Positions 27,995 through 36,882 of a DNA stretch of 64,000 nt are shown one piece after another (the first letter of the stretch is position 1; the number at the start of each line of letters is the position of its first letter). The notes under the pieces are model-generated. The model did no database searches and was not told where the DNA came from. It was given only the letters and a program-made list of their open reading frames with translations. The stretch is from Bdellovibrionales bacterium RIFOXYC1_FULL_37_79 (GTDB lineage Bacteria; Bdellovibrionota; Bacteriovoracia; Bacteriovoracales; Bacteriovoracaceae), in contig MEQB01000052.1 of NCBI GenBank assembly GCA_001770015.1, forward strand, positions 36,057 through 100,056. The letters run 5' to 3'. Made by a program: the position numbers and the translations under genes.

Positions 27995-30370
27995 ATGGTA
28001 AAAAATAATAGGTACTTCCACATTCTTATTTTCATTTTTCTTTTCATGACAGAAGGATGCATTTCCAACTCAGGAAAAGGAAAACGAAACGTCACTGGCC
28101 AGGTCGTGAACAATTCTAACACCGTTGATAAATTTCATGGAAGGGTTTTGCGGGATAATCCAGTCATCTTAAGCGGAAACTATAATCTGCCGCCAGATAC
28201 GAAACTGGCAAAATATCTGGTGTCGGCCCAGGATTACATAACCAGCAACAATACCCTGGTTGCTAGTTGCCAAAGTATCACCGACCTTAACAATCCTTGC
28301 TACAGGGTTTACAAAGACCAATATGCCGCGCCTCTTATTTCCAGCGATTTTAAATGGGCCTTTCCCGCCGAGACTTTGGAATTTAATCAGGTCCACACTT
28401 TTTTTCACATGGGAAAACTGATTGGCAACTTCCACGCCAATTTGGATACCTATTATAAACTGCTCCATCTGGACAGCTATGGCAATCAAAAAACACCCAG
28501 CTACGATACCTCCATCCCCTACTCCCTGTACTCGGAGCTTGGACATTGGGGATCACTAGTTACCTTACAGGGCTATTCCAATTCCGATGTGGAAAATAAT
28601 GCTTCTTTTTCGCCATCGGATTTTTCCATTCATTTGGGTTATTTGAAGGATTACCCCCAAGTTAAAATGGTGCATGATCCGAGTATCATTTATCATGAAA
28701 CCGGACACGCGGTTATCAATGTACTACTGAACATGCGCAATACTGCTCACGGAAGCAATAATGATCCCCTCTTTGAATCAGAACTGGGATATCTGCAATA
28801 CGATGAAGGTGGGGCGATCAATGAAGGTTTAGCTGATTATTTTGCTTATACCATCAATCAACGCAATGAATTTTCCGAATGGGCCCTCGGACTGTTAAAA
28901 CTGTCAAGACCCATGAGCGAAAATAGCTTTCTGCATATTCCTGGAATTTCCACCGATCCAGCGGAACGACTCTCCTATCCAGCGTATCTTACCTATGAAC
29001 CCAACAAACCCGGAGTGGTTTTTGAGGAAATTCACGTTGGCAGCATGATTATCACCCATTACCTGGTTGCCCTGACCGAAGATTTTATGAACAAGTGTAA
29101 TTTATCAAAAGCCAATGCCATTGCGTCTGTTCATAACGTCATTGGCGAAACTCTCGCAGAGCTGGGGGATCTTACCTCCACCGGAAATTCCAATCCAGTT
29201 TTCACGGTCAACCTTGCCAGTCCCTATTCTCATGACTTCGCCAGAGTGGATGGCAGTATAAATTATTTTAATTTTTCGCAAACACTCGCCCGCAAACTGC
29301 TCACCATGTACGCCTCGGGATACCGCTGTAATGGTTATAATTATTCCAAGGATAGTATTGAAACCCTTCTGGATTCCTATGGGCTGCTGCTTTTTTCCAC
29401 CTATAATGAAAATGGTGGTAATGCGATCACCGGGCACCTGGGTGCTACTAACACCTCCATCACACCTTCCAATCGTGTAAAATCAGTCACTATCCCGAAA
29501 AGCAAAATCAAACTGGTCAGTGGTGATGGACTCATTTCGGGTTTTATTTTTGATGGTCGCACGGAAATGCAAAACGCCTTAAAAAACCTGACTGGCTCTT
29601 TACAGGTCACCGAAGTATCCCCCTACATCAAATCCAATCTGCCGCTTAATAACGGTAACGGAAAAGTAAGCCCCGGCGAATTGGTGGGAATTGCCTTCAA
29701 TTTATATAACAATTCCAACACTGATATGGGCGGCATCCAGCTACTGGCCAACGATTGGGATCATATGAAAAACGATAAACCTTGTAATACTTTTGAAGAT
29801 AACTTTCCCCAAAGTGCTGAAGGCGCCGCTGATTCATCGACAGAAGCCAATCCCTCGCTGATACCGGGAGATTGCAACTTTATAACCAGGACCATGGGAA
29901 ATGAGGCCAATGAGGATCTCTACCCTGTGTGCATGGTGGAAATTGGTGATGACGATGCCACGAAATGGGCGGGCCAGGAAAAGTTCCGACAAAAACTAGG
30001 TATGGAACCCTATCTTTGTCTAAGTGGGGATGCTACCAAAACCAAAGACTGTTTTGTCAGAGCACTGAAAGGGGCAGACCACGCCTGGTTTGCGAAAATC
30101 AATGCCAACAAATCATGGGAGGATTCGGCTCCCCTTTCCAAAGATAGCAAAACGCCTGAGTTCAATTATTCCAACATAATCTTTTTTGAAGTCAGTGAAC
30201 ATATTCCTCCCGGCACATCCTTTAATTGCCGCATGCGAATTAGATTTTCCAATTGCAGTGATTGTTTCACAGATACTGGACGGAGTGACCTGGATAACTA
30301 TCTAGATTACGAATATACTGGCAACCGGCCTTATAAAATTATCAACTTTCAATTTGTGGTGACTGATTAA
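27995..30370 (+). CDS. Gluzincin-type metallopeptidase lipoprotein (M4-like)
   Basis: About 791 residues from ATG 27995; the frame opens at 27956 inside the previous gene. The N-terminus (FHILIFIFLFMTEGC) looks like a lipoprotein signal with an atypical lipobox TEGC. The zinc motif HETGH (about residue 234) is followed some 40 residues later by GAINEGLADYFAY, which matches the third-ligand motif of thermolysin-like (M4) and fungalysin-like (M36) peptidases. The catalytic Glu and both His are intact, so activity is likely. The C-terminal ~350 residues, with several Cys, contain SPGELVGIAFNLYNNS and a late CSDC pair; they may be a beta-sandwich. It sits 11 bases after the coiled-coil gene. Substrate unknown. 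Confidence 0.75.
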   Translation: MVKNNRYFHILIFIFLFMTEGCISNSGKGKRNVTGQVVNNSNTVDKFHGRVLRDNPVILSGNYNLPPDTKLAKYLVSAQDYITSNNTLVASCQSITDLNNPCYRVYKDQYAAPLISSDFKWAFPAETLEFNQVHTFFHMGKLIGNFHANLDTYYKLLHLDSYGNQKTPSYDTSIPYSLYSELGHWGSLVTLQGYSNSDVENNASFSPSDFSIHLGYLKDYPQVKMVHDPSIIYHETGHAVINVLLNMRNTAHGSNNDPLFESELGYLQYDEGGAINEGLADYFAYTINQRNEFSEWALGLLKLSRPMSENSFLHIPGISTDPAERLSYPAYLTYEPNKPGVVFEEIHVGSMIITHYLVALTEDFMNKCNLSKANAIASVHNVIGETLAELGDLTSTGNSNPVFTVNLASPYSHDFARVDGSINYFNFSQTLARKLLTMYASGYRCNGYNYSKDSIETLLDSYGLLLFSTYNENGGNAITGHLGATNTSITPSNRVKSVTIPKSKIKLVSGDGLISGFIFDGRTEMQNALKNLTGSLQVTEVSPYIKSNLPLNNGNGKVSPGELVGIAFNLYNNSNTDMGGIQLLANDWDHMKNDKPCNTFEDNFPQSAEGAADSSTEANPSLIPGDCNFITRTMGNEANEDLYPVCMVEIGDDDATKWAGQEKFRQKLGMEPYLCLSGDATKTKDCFVRALKGADHAWFAKINANKSWEDSAPLSKDSKTPEFNYSNIIFFEVSEHIPPGTSFNCRMRIRFSNCSDCFTDTGRSDLDNYLDYEYTGNRPYKIINFQFVVTD

Positions 30371-30373
30371 TAT

Positions 30374-30877
30374 ATGAAGAATTTATTAAAATTAATCTTA
30401 ATTATGGTTTTAATCGGAGGAGTTTATTTTTCATCTAAAATCATTTTTAAAACACCCAGGTCGCTCACCACTTATAAAAAACAAAATGATCAAATCACGT
30501 TCTATCCCAGTACCCAGACAGAGCTGTCTAAAATCACAGACACTGAAACCATCAGGAAACCAGCTTCCTTGCATGATCAAGTGACAACGAAAAAAACCAG
30601 AAACTGGGAAGTCAATTTATCCCGTGAATTACTTAAGTTTCAAGAAAATGATACCAAGGTCATTATTCAAGATCTGGAAGAATTATCCATCGTGGAAAGC
30701 GGACAGCTTCGACCGGTTCAAAAGGTCATCATCACCTATCTACACCCCAATAATCGGCAGTCCTCTGCCACCGCCTTAGTGGATTTGCAAAATGGCAAAA
30801 TTATCAAAGCATGGAACCGCACCAAACACGAAGATTTAAGTCACAAATCTCTCCAGTTAACCCCTACCAATCTCTAG
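30374..30877 (+). CDS. Small membrane-anchored exported protein, unknown
   Basis: The 167-residue product has an N-terminal membrane anchor or uncleaved signal (LLKLILIMVLIGGVYF). A soluble domain follows, ending in a beta-type segment (VIITYLHPNN... ALVDLQNGKIIKAWNR). The latter faintly recalls PepSY/propeptide modules that accompany M4 peptidases, but the similarity is by eye only. It starts three bases after the metallopeptidase stop, with no independent ribosome site, so translation is probably coupled. It could be an inhibitor, chaperone or propeptide-like partner of the peptidase; this is inference. Confidence 0.6.
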   Translation: MKNLLKLILIMVLIGGVYFSSKIIFKTPRSLTTYKKQNDQITFYPSTQTELSKITDTETIRKPASLHDQVTTKKTRNWEVNLSRELLKFQENDTKVIIQDLEELSIVESGQLRPVQKVIITYLHPNNRQSSATALVDLQNGKIIKAWNRTKHEDLSHKSLQLTPTNL

Positions 30878-30941
30878 TTGGTCTATTTCCCGTCACAAGA
30901 TAAAATCGATTTTTTCAAAAATGCAAAAAACTTATGCATCA

Positions 30942-30974
30942 ATCCACCCTCCTCAGGAGGGTGGATAACTTTTT
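30942..30974 (+). terminator. Strong intrinsic terminator of the 24-31 kb operon
   Basis: A perfect 11-bp stem (ATCCACCCTCC / GGAGGGTGGAT) with a 3-base loop is followed by AAC and five T. It lies 65 bases after the last operon stop and 44 bases beyond the convergent metG stop. On the minus strand a looser T-rich tail is also present, so it may work both ways. Confidence 0.85.
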
Positions 30975-31017
30975 CTAGCTTATGCAACTCAGGAAAAAAT
31001 AGATCAGACTTCGATGA

Positions 31018-32733
31018 TTAGCCAACACTTTTGTTTAAGAGCTGGGTTTCCAGATTTTTAATCACTTCATCATCAATTTTGGGAACCAAGGCCACTGGAT
31101 CTTTTTCAAGCTTCATTCCATTTTTAAAAATATCATTCAAAGTATTCACCTCGCCCCGATACATCATTTTAAGCGCCGTATCGGTCAAGACGCTTTCAAA
31201 TAGACTCAAAATATTTTTCGACAGAAGTGGTAAATACGGTGCAAACAATATCCCCAAGGTTAAAATATACTGGGCACTCCATGCAATAGTTTTCTTCGCC
31301 TCTTCCATATCCGTTTTCACGGTTGCCCAAGGTTGTTTTTCAGAAAAATAATTATTGGCATCGTGACCTATACTCATCACCAGATCAAGACCTTTTCTAA
31401 TTTGAATCTCATTTAAATAGGTGTTATGTTCTTTAAGTTTTTCCTCCAATTTCTTGCCATATTCGCTGGTTGCAAATCCCAGAAAATATTTTCCATCCAA
31501 TCCCTCCGGCCAATTTTTCTTATAAAACTTCATGGCCCGATTCACCAGATTGCCAATATTATTAGCAAGCTCCCCATTCACTTTAAGTTTGAAGTTTTCC
31601 CACACGAAACTGGAATCACTGGTTTCAGGAATAAGGGAAATTAAATAGTAGCGAAGAGCAGTTGAACCGAATTTATCTAAAGCATCCTTGGCATCCACAT
31701 ACCAACCGCTGGATTTGGAAAATTGTTTTCCCAGTAAATTAACATATTGATTGGCCGGTACATCTGTAGGAGGATTGATAAAACCTGTGCTCATTCCCAT
31801 GATGGGAAAAATAATGGTGTGAAAAATAATATTATCTTTTCCAATAAAGTGTAAAATTTCGGTGTCCTTATTTTTCCACCAGTCCTTTAGATAATGCTCC
31901 TTTGATTGTATGTCTTCCAAATACTTTTTGGTATTACTGACGTATCCAATGGGTGCATCAAACCAAACATACAGTTTTTTCCCCTTGGCTTCTTTAAGGG
32001 GAACATCAATTCCCCAATCCAGATCCCGACTAATGGCCCGGTCCACCAGTTCCTCCTTAGTCAAGGAATCCACATAAGGCCACACCGTTTTTCGCCACGA
32101 GCTCTCTTTTGTCTCAAACCATTTTCTAAATTCCTGATGGTATTTTGATAAGAGTAAATAATATTGCGTAACCGTAACTTCTTCAATATTTGTACTTTTA
32201 CAAATCTGGCAGACTGGATTTTTTAACTTAGCAGGCTCCACCCAAATTCCACAATTGGGACATTCATCCCCCCTGGCCTCAGGATAACCACATTGGTAAC
32301 ACGTTCCGTTTACGAAACGATCGGGCAAATGATTTTTACAATCATTGCAAAAAAGTTGCTGATTATCTTTAGTGCCAACCAAGCCTTTTTCATATAATTC
32401 AAGAAACCATCTTTGGGTTTCCTGGGCGTGATATTCGCTGCTGGTTTGTCCAAAATAATTGAATTCAATCTCATATTTGTTCATAAGTTCCAAGTGATCC
32501 TTATGCCAGGCATCCACATATTCCTTGTATGGGGTCTTGTGTTTATTAGCGTTTAACATAATCGCAACCCCGTGTTCATCAGATCCACAAATAAAAAGAG
32601 TCTCCAAATCAAGCAGTCTTTTATGTCTTACCACTATATCCGCAGGGATATAAGCTCCCGCCAGATGTCCAAAATGCAGTGGCCCATTGGCATAAGGGAG
32701 TGCCGAGGTAATGAGATATTTTTTCTTTTTCAT
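31018..32733 (-). CDS. metG: Methionyl-tRNA synthetase
   Basis: Charges tRNA-Met in the cytoplasm. The 571-residue product has the class I HIGH-like motif (HFGHLAGAYIPADI), the KMSKS-like loop QFSKSSG, and an insertion with four CxxC knuckles (CNDC, CYQC, CPNC, CQIC), typical of the zinc-bearing MetG1 type. The C-terminal dimerisation/tRNA-binding domain found in E. coli MetG is absent, so this is the short form. Its ATG overlaps the TGA of the upstream fumarase beta-subunit gene by four bases (ATGA), indicating a coupled operon. Confidence 0.95.
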   Translation of the reverse strand: MKKKKYLITSALPYANGPLHFGHLAGAYIPADIVVRHKRLLDLETLFICGSDEHGVAIMLNANKHKTPYKEYVDAWHKDHLELMNKYEIEFNYFGQTSSEYHAQETQRWFLELYEKGLVGTKDNQQLFCNDCKNHLPDRFVNGTCYQCGYPEARGDECPNCGIWVEPAKLKNPVCQICKSTNIEEVTVTQYYLLLSKYHQEFRKWFETKESSWRKTVWPYVDSLTKEELVDRAISRDLDWGIDVPLKEAKGKKLYVWFDAPIGYVSNTKKYLEDIQSKEHYLKDWWKNKDTEILHFIGKDNIIFHTIIFPIMGMSTGFINPPTDVPANQYVNLLGKQFSKSSGWYVDAKDALDKFGSTALRYYLISLIPETSDSSFVWENFKLKVNGELANNIGNLVNRAMKFYKKNWPEGLDGKYFLGFATSEYGKKLEEKLKEHNTYLNEIQIRKGLDLVMSIGHDANNYFSEKQPWATVKTDMEEAKKTIAWSAQYILTLGILFAPYLPLLSKNILSLFESVLTDTALKMMYRGEVNTLNDIFKNGMKLEKDPVALVPKIDDEVIKNLETQLLNKSVG

Positions 32734-33317
32734 GCGTGGTCTCCAGACGAACTGATCATTTTTTTAAATATTTTATCGCTACTTTGTTCCATGTCTTTAT
32801 GCAGAGAGTTTCCATGACTATCCATCGTCACAATGACTGGAAAATCCTCCACTTCAAGTTCCCACATTGCTTCGGGAGAACCAAACTCCAACAAATGAAC
32901 GGAATTGACTTTTTTGATTCTAACCGCATAGACCTGGGCCGCCCCACCGATAGCATGAAAATAAACCGCCCCTGACTCGCTAAGGGCAAGGCGGGTTTGT
33001 TCACCCATACCACCCTTGCCAATGATGGCCACCAGACCATGTTGTTTTATAATTGTTGCCTGATAGGGTTCCTCTCTAATGGAGGTAGTAGGTCCGGCAG
33101 CCTTCACCACATAGGCACCTGATGTATCTTTGATAACCACTGGCCCGGCATGATACAGAATTTGGCCATTTAAATTCAAAGGCGAAGCATGGCCTGCATA
33201 TAAATATTTGCATACGGCATCCCGTCCAGTAATAATCGTTCCACTGAGATGAACAATATCCCCCACTCGAAGTTTTTTAATTTCGTTGCGATCAAAAGGT
33301 GATTTTAGTGCAATCAT
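32730..33317 (-). CDS. Class I fumarate hydratase, beta subunit
   Basis: Catalyses fumarate/malate interconversion together with the alpha subunit, in the TCA cycle. The 195-residue product corresponds to the C-terminal domain of FumA. It shows GDIVHLSGTIITGRDAVCKY near the N-terminus, LYHAGPVV, and AAGPTTSIREEPY. Tartrate dehydratase (TtdB) has the same architecture and cannot be excluded by sequence, but fumarase is more likely with no tartrate genes nearby. Four-base overlaps with the alpha-subunit gene before it and metG after it make a tight operon. Confidence 0.88.
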   Translation of the reverse strand: MIALKSPFDRNEIKKLRVGDIVHLSGTIITGRDAVCKYLYAGHASPLNLNGQILYHAGPVVIKDTSGAYVVKAAGPTTSIREEPYQATIIKQHGLVAIIGKGGMGEQTRLALSESGAVYFHAIGGAAQVYAVRIKKVNSVHLLEFGSPEAMWELEVEDFPVIVTMDSHGNSLHKDMEQSSDKIFKKMISSSGDHA

Positions 33318-34231
33318 TTATAGATCCATTTTTTAATTTTCATATCGCTATCCAAAACCATTCCCTGTCGGCGATGGGCCCAGCACATATAAGAAACTGA
33401 CACAAAATAAGAAGCAGGCAATCTATGAAGAGCTGCAATCTTAACTCCCAACAAAGTCGTCTTCCCGCCAAATCCCATGGCACCAATCCCCAGTTGGTTG
33501 GCATCAACCAGGATTTCTTCTTCCAACTTCTTTAATGGTTCAATCGGATTTTCATCATTTAAAAAACGCAGTAATTGTTTTTTACTAAAGGCATACCCCG
33601 TAGCACGATCGCCCCCAATGCACACGCCCAGTATTCCCGGAGAGCATCCCCTGCCTTGGGCGCTTTTAACTGCATGTAAAATCACCTTTTTCACTCCAGC
33701 CAAATCCCTATCGGCCTCTAAGCTGATCTCCGGCAGTGAATATTGGGCCCCCACATTTTCGCATCCTCCACCTTTAAGCATCAATCTGATTTCCAACAAA
33801 TCAGATTGGTTTTCTTCAAAATAAAACCCAGGATGTCCAAGACCTATATTGTTACCAGAATTTAATCCACTTAAACTATCCACCGAATTTTGGCGAAGCA
33901 CGCCTTTTTCGGTGGCCTTCATAACGGCCTCTATGGCAATTTGTTCAAAATTGGTGCGATCAAAATGTTTGGGATGATTGATATAAAAGCTTATTGTGCC
34001 AGTATCCTGGCATAACGGAGCAATATATTTTTTTGCCAACACTCGATTTTCTTCAATGATTTTTAAAGCATATTCCGCAGAAGATTTCTCCTGCTCATTT
34101 TTTTTTGCCAGGTCCATGGCCAAAGCTACATCAATGGGTAATTCACTGGAAGTTGATTCAATCAAAGCTTGCAATGAATTGTATAAATGGGAGGTCATTT
34201 CAGGTGATTTAATCATCATTTTTTTTAACAT
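33314..34231 (-). CDS. Class I fumarate hydratase, alpha subunit ([4Fe-4S])
   Basis: The 305-residue product carries the three cluster-ligand cysteines expected for class I fumarases: PLCQDTGT (near 93), GGCENVGAQYS and GRGCSPGILGVCIGGDRATGY. The cluster is oxygen-sensitive and dehydrates malate or hydrates fumarate. A split alpha/beta enzyme is common outside the enterobacterial FumA type. The start is uncertain: ATG 34231 has no ribosome site, and further ATGs follow at 34219, 34216 and 34198. First gene of the fumarase-metG operon. Confidence 0.88.
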   Translation of the reverse strand: MLKKMMIKSPEMTSHLYNSLQALIESTSSELPIDVALAMDLAKKNEQEKSSAEYALKIIEENRVLAKKYIAPLCQDTGTISFYINHPKHFDRTNFEQIAIEAVMKATEKGVLRQNSVDSLSGLNSGNNIGLGHPGFYFEENQSDLLEIRLMLKGGGCENVGAQYSLPEISLEADRDLAGVKKVILHAVKSAQGRGCSPGILGVCIGGDRATGYAFSKKQLLRFLNDENPIEPLKKLEEEILVDANQLGIGAMGFGGKTTLLGVKIAALHRLPASYFVSVSYMCWAHRRQGMVLDSDMKIKKWIYK

Positions 34232-34387
34232 AAAGCAAACGTTTTGACCATATAATCATAAGCCCATCCAGCGATAACGCACTGAAATCAGGCAAAAAAA
34301 TGCATTCATTGGAGTCTTTCATTAAGAAATTGTTTCATTTAACCGATCAAATTAATAGGAGAGTTTTTTTAAAAAGTATCACTTGGA

Positions 34388-36643
34388 ATGAGTATGTCGA
34401 AGATTAAATATATTTTGATTTTTATCGTGCCGGTGTTGATCACTACTGGTTTGCTAGGAACAACTTCCATTCAAACAACACCCACAGAAATATCCTGTCA
34501 GCAAAAGCTCGACAATCTTTTCAATGAATCTGCCAACCACGAGAGATCGTTGCAAAACAAACATATTATTGTAGAAGGTAAAATAGATGATATCCGTTAT
34601 ATCAATGGTCTTTCTGACATAAATAAGCACTATCAGGCCTTCCTATACGAATTACTTTCTTCAAAAAAAATTAATAATCCAGAAACACTTAAAAATTTTC
34701 TTGAATCTAAATTGAACACGGTTGCCGTGATGAATACTTTTAATCATTTTATAGATTATCTGGGAAGTGATAAGCTTCTTCAAATAAATCATGGTCAACA
34801 GAAAGATGACCAGGTATTGGATGATTTTTTTTCCATTGAAGAAGAAAAATGCAAAGCAAGCATAGCTACGCATTCCAGACCTGCACAGTGTCGCAATGAT
34901 TTTTTGCCCAAAATATCTATTCCGATTAAAGTTTTTTATGATTTATATAGACAGTCAGCCACCGACCCTCAAAAAAGAAAAACCGATCTAGCACTTTACA
35001 AAAAGGTATTAAACCGGCATCTTCCCAATCATGATTGGAAACCCGAAGAAAAGGATGATTTGTCTAATGCCCAATATTATCGTTTTCGACGATTTGCCAA
35101 TTTTGCAAAAAAAAATTCAGATACCTACAAAAGTGCGTTTGTGGAATCTCGTTATGGTAATCTCTCCCTATTATCCAAATATCGTTCCAAACCAAAGGAT
35201 CAGGAACTATCAAAGGCCATTCAAGCCAATTATGCAACTGCCCAGGCAAAACATAATGCCATTAATAATCCTGATAAAATGTTAAATGTGAATCCTTTTT
35301 TAGTCACACCGGTTGAAAAAATTTATTCCATGGTTCTTAAAGAACTTAATTGTTATAAACGAGAATTAAAACAAATTAATCTAAGGCCCAATGATCCCAA
35401 AAAAGTATGTTTGGATAAATATGCCAAAATGAATCAAGAAAATGTTCAAATAGCTGATAATTTACTCAAAGAATTAATTCAAAATCCAAATATTTTAGAT
35501 CAAAAAATATCTGCTCTCGGCTGTGAAGAGTACTTACTTAGTCTCGTAGACAAACCAGAAAATGAAACTTGTCCTATCGCTGGACAACCGCAAATAAATA
35601 ACCCACAGGATTTTATAACCTTGAATCAATTCCTCACCAAACACGGCTGGGGACCAAAACTTCCGGCAAAACAACCAGCAGCGCCGGCAACAAAGGCAGC
35701 AGAAGAAATAACAGCACCGGCAGCAAAGGCAGCAGAAGAAACAGCAGCACCAGCAGAAGAAACAGCAGCACCAGTAGCAGAAACAGCAGCACCAGTAGCA
35801 GAGACAGCAGCAGAAACAGCAGCAGAAACAGCAGCAGAGACAGCAGAAGAAACAACAGCAGCAGCAGAGACAGCAGAAGAAACAACAGCACCAGCAGCAA
35901 AGTCAGCAGAAGAAACAGCAGCACCAGCAGCAAAGACAGCAGAAGAAACAACAGCACCGGCAGCAAAGACAGCAGAAGAAACAACAGCACCGGCAGCAAA
36001 GACAGCAGAAGAAACAACAGCACCAGCCGAGACAGCACCAGCTGAGCCTGATACCGCCTCTGGAACTACTCCGCTTGAAACTGCCATAGTGGCCCCCGAC
36101 AGCGCTCCTCCACCCGTACAGCTGTCCACGACACGTCCCTCGGTCGAGCCCACCATAATTAGTTTATATGAACCGCCGCCCAGTTATAAAAGAGTAAGTC
36201 GCATTCAGGATAAAAACGGTAATTTCATAGACGTATCAAAACTTGGTTCCAAGTATCATGTGACTAAAGACCCTGCCACAGGTAAATTAATCGTCAAACC
36301 CCGCAGAGGCATTTGGGATCTACTCAATGGGGCCTTACCCAACACCCAGTTTTATCAAAAACCTCAAAGATACGCATCAATTTGGACTGGTGAACTATCG
36401 GGACTTAATAAGGGAACGATCACACGTCAAGTGATGTACTCCCAATTGGCCATCCAACAAGATCACTGGGCAAGACAAATTTATAATATTCAAAGCATGC
36501 TCAACTGGCAGCCCTACTATTCATCCCCGTATTATAGTGATCCGTTTATGGATTTGGATTTAAGCTATAAAAGTTCTGATTACTCTGACTATACCAAACA
36601 GTATATTCGCGACCGTGGTTTGCCCTATCTCAACGAATATTAA
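34388..36643 (+). CDS. Secreted protein with Ala/Glu/Thr tandem repeats
   Basis: The 751-residue product has a signal peptide (KYILIFIVPVLITTGLLG). An N-terminal helical, Lys/Asn-rich part of about 400 residues has a few Cys. A low-complexity region (about residues 430-555) of AAKTAEETTAP-type repeats follows, then a Pro-rich link (EPPPSYKRV). The C-terminal domain is rich in Tyr and Ser (WQPYYSSPYYSDPF). The repeat region is probably an extended flexible spacer, perhaps crossing or lifting a domain off the surface. The only good ribosome-like sequence (AGGAG) lies some 25 bases before the ATG, too far to be standard. No family is recognised. Confidence 0.65.
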   Translation: MSMSKIKYILIFIVPVLITTGLLGTTSIQTTPTEISCQQKLDNLFNESANHERSLQNKHIIVEGKIDDIRYINGLSDINKHYQAFLYELLSSKKINNPETLKNFLESKLNTVAVMNTFNHFIDYLGSDKLLQINHGQQKDDQVLDDFFSIEEEKCKASIATHSRPAQCRNDFLPKISIPIKVFYDLYRQSATDPQKRKTDLALYKKVLNRHLPNHDWKPEEKDDLSNAQYYRFRRFANFAKKNSDTYKSAFVESRYGNLSLLSKYRSKPKDQELSKAIQANYATAQAKHNAINNPDKMLNVNPFLVTPVEKIYSMVLKELNCYKRELKQINLRPNDPKKVCLDKYAKMNQENVQIADNLLKELIQNPNILDQKISALGCEEYLLSLVDKPENETCPIAGQPQINNPQDFITLNQFLTKHGWGPKLPAKQPAAPATKAAEEITAPAAKAAEETAAPAEETAAPVAETAAPVAETAAETAAETAAETAEETTAAAETAEETTAPAAKSAEETAAPAAKTAEETTAPAAKTAEETTAPAAKTAEETTAPAETAPAEPDTASGTTPLETAIVAPDSAPPPVQLSTTRPSVEPTIISLYEPPPSYKRVSRIQDKNGNFIDVSKLGSKYHVTKDPATGKLIVKPRRGIWDLLNGALPNTQFYQKPQRYASIWTGELSGLNKGTITRQVMYSQLAIQQDHWARQIYNIQSMLNWQPYYSSPYYSDPFMDLDLSYKSSDYSDYTKQYIRDRGLPYLNEY
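35680..36045 (+). repeat. Coding tandem repeat (33-nt unit and shorter derivatives)
   Basis: Four consecutive 33-base units (35888-35920, 35921-35953, 35954-35986, 35987-36019) encode APAAKTAEETT with few changes. The last two are identical, and the third and fourth differ from the second by one base. The preceding part (35740-35880) is built from 12- and 15-base pieces of the same words. The unit is a multiple of three, so copy-number change would alter length but keep the frame. Confidence 0.9.
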
Positions 36644-36775
36644 CCAAAAAATGGGCACTTTTTTCCGATAAATATTCTTTACTTTTTCCAGCATTTTATT
36701 TTTCTTTTTTGATGGCCAAATTTTCTTAACCATTTCAATAGATTACCACCTCTTTTTTGAGCGTCCAAAAACCAA

Positions 36776-36804
36776 CTGATTTTGTCCATTTTTCAGGGTA
36801 AAAT
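36776..36804 (+). promoter_or_regulatory. Shared upstream element of the giant lipoprotein genes, copy 2
   Basis: AGGGTAAAAT at 36795-36804, 78 bases before the ATG at 36883, repeats the element found 77 bases before the first giant lipoprotein gene. CAAC lies 22 bases upstream of the ten-mer in both. Sequence between them is only partly conserved, so the match is not simply leftover duplication of the whole region. Confidence 0.4.
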
Positions 36805-36882
36805 AGTCTTAAGCCTTGGATTTCTCTGGTAAATAATTTGGAAATCCTATCCGATAAGCTTTGAGAAGGAGCCTTGGTTTTT

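Noticed and set aside
35626..36156. Long open frames on the minus strand opposite the Ala/Glu/Thr repeat (176 and 134 codons)
   Set aside because: They are by-products of the low-complexity repeat: the complement of GCA/GAA-type codons has no stops. The products are monotonous Ala/Val/Ser or Leu strings with no start signals.
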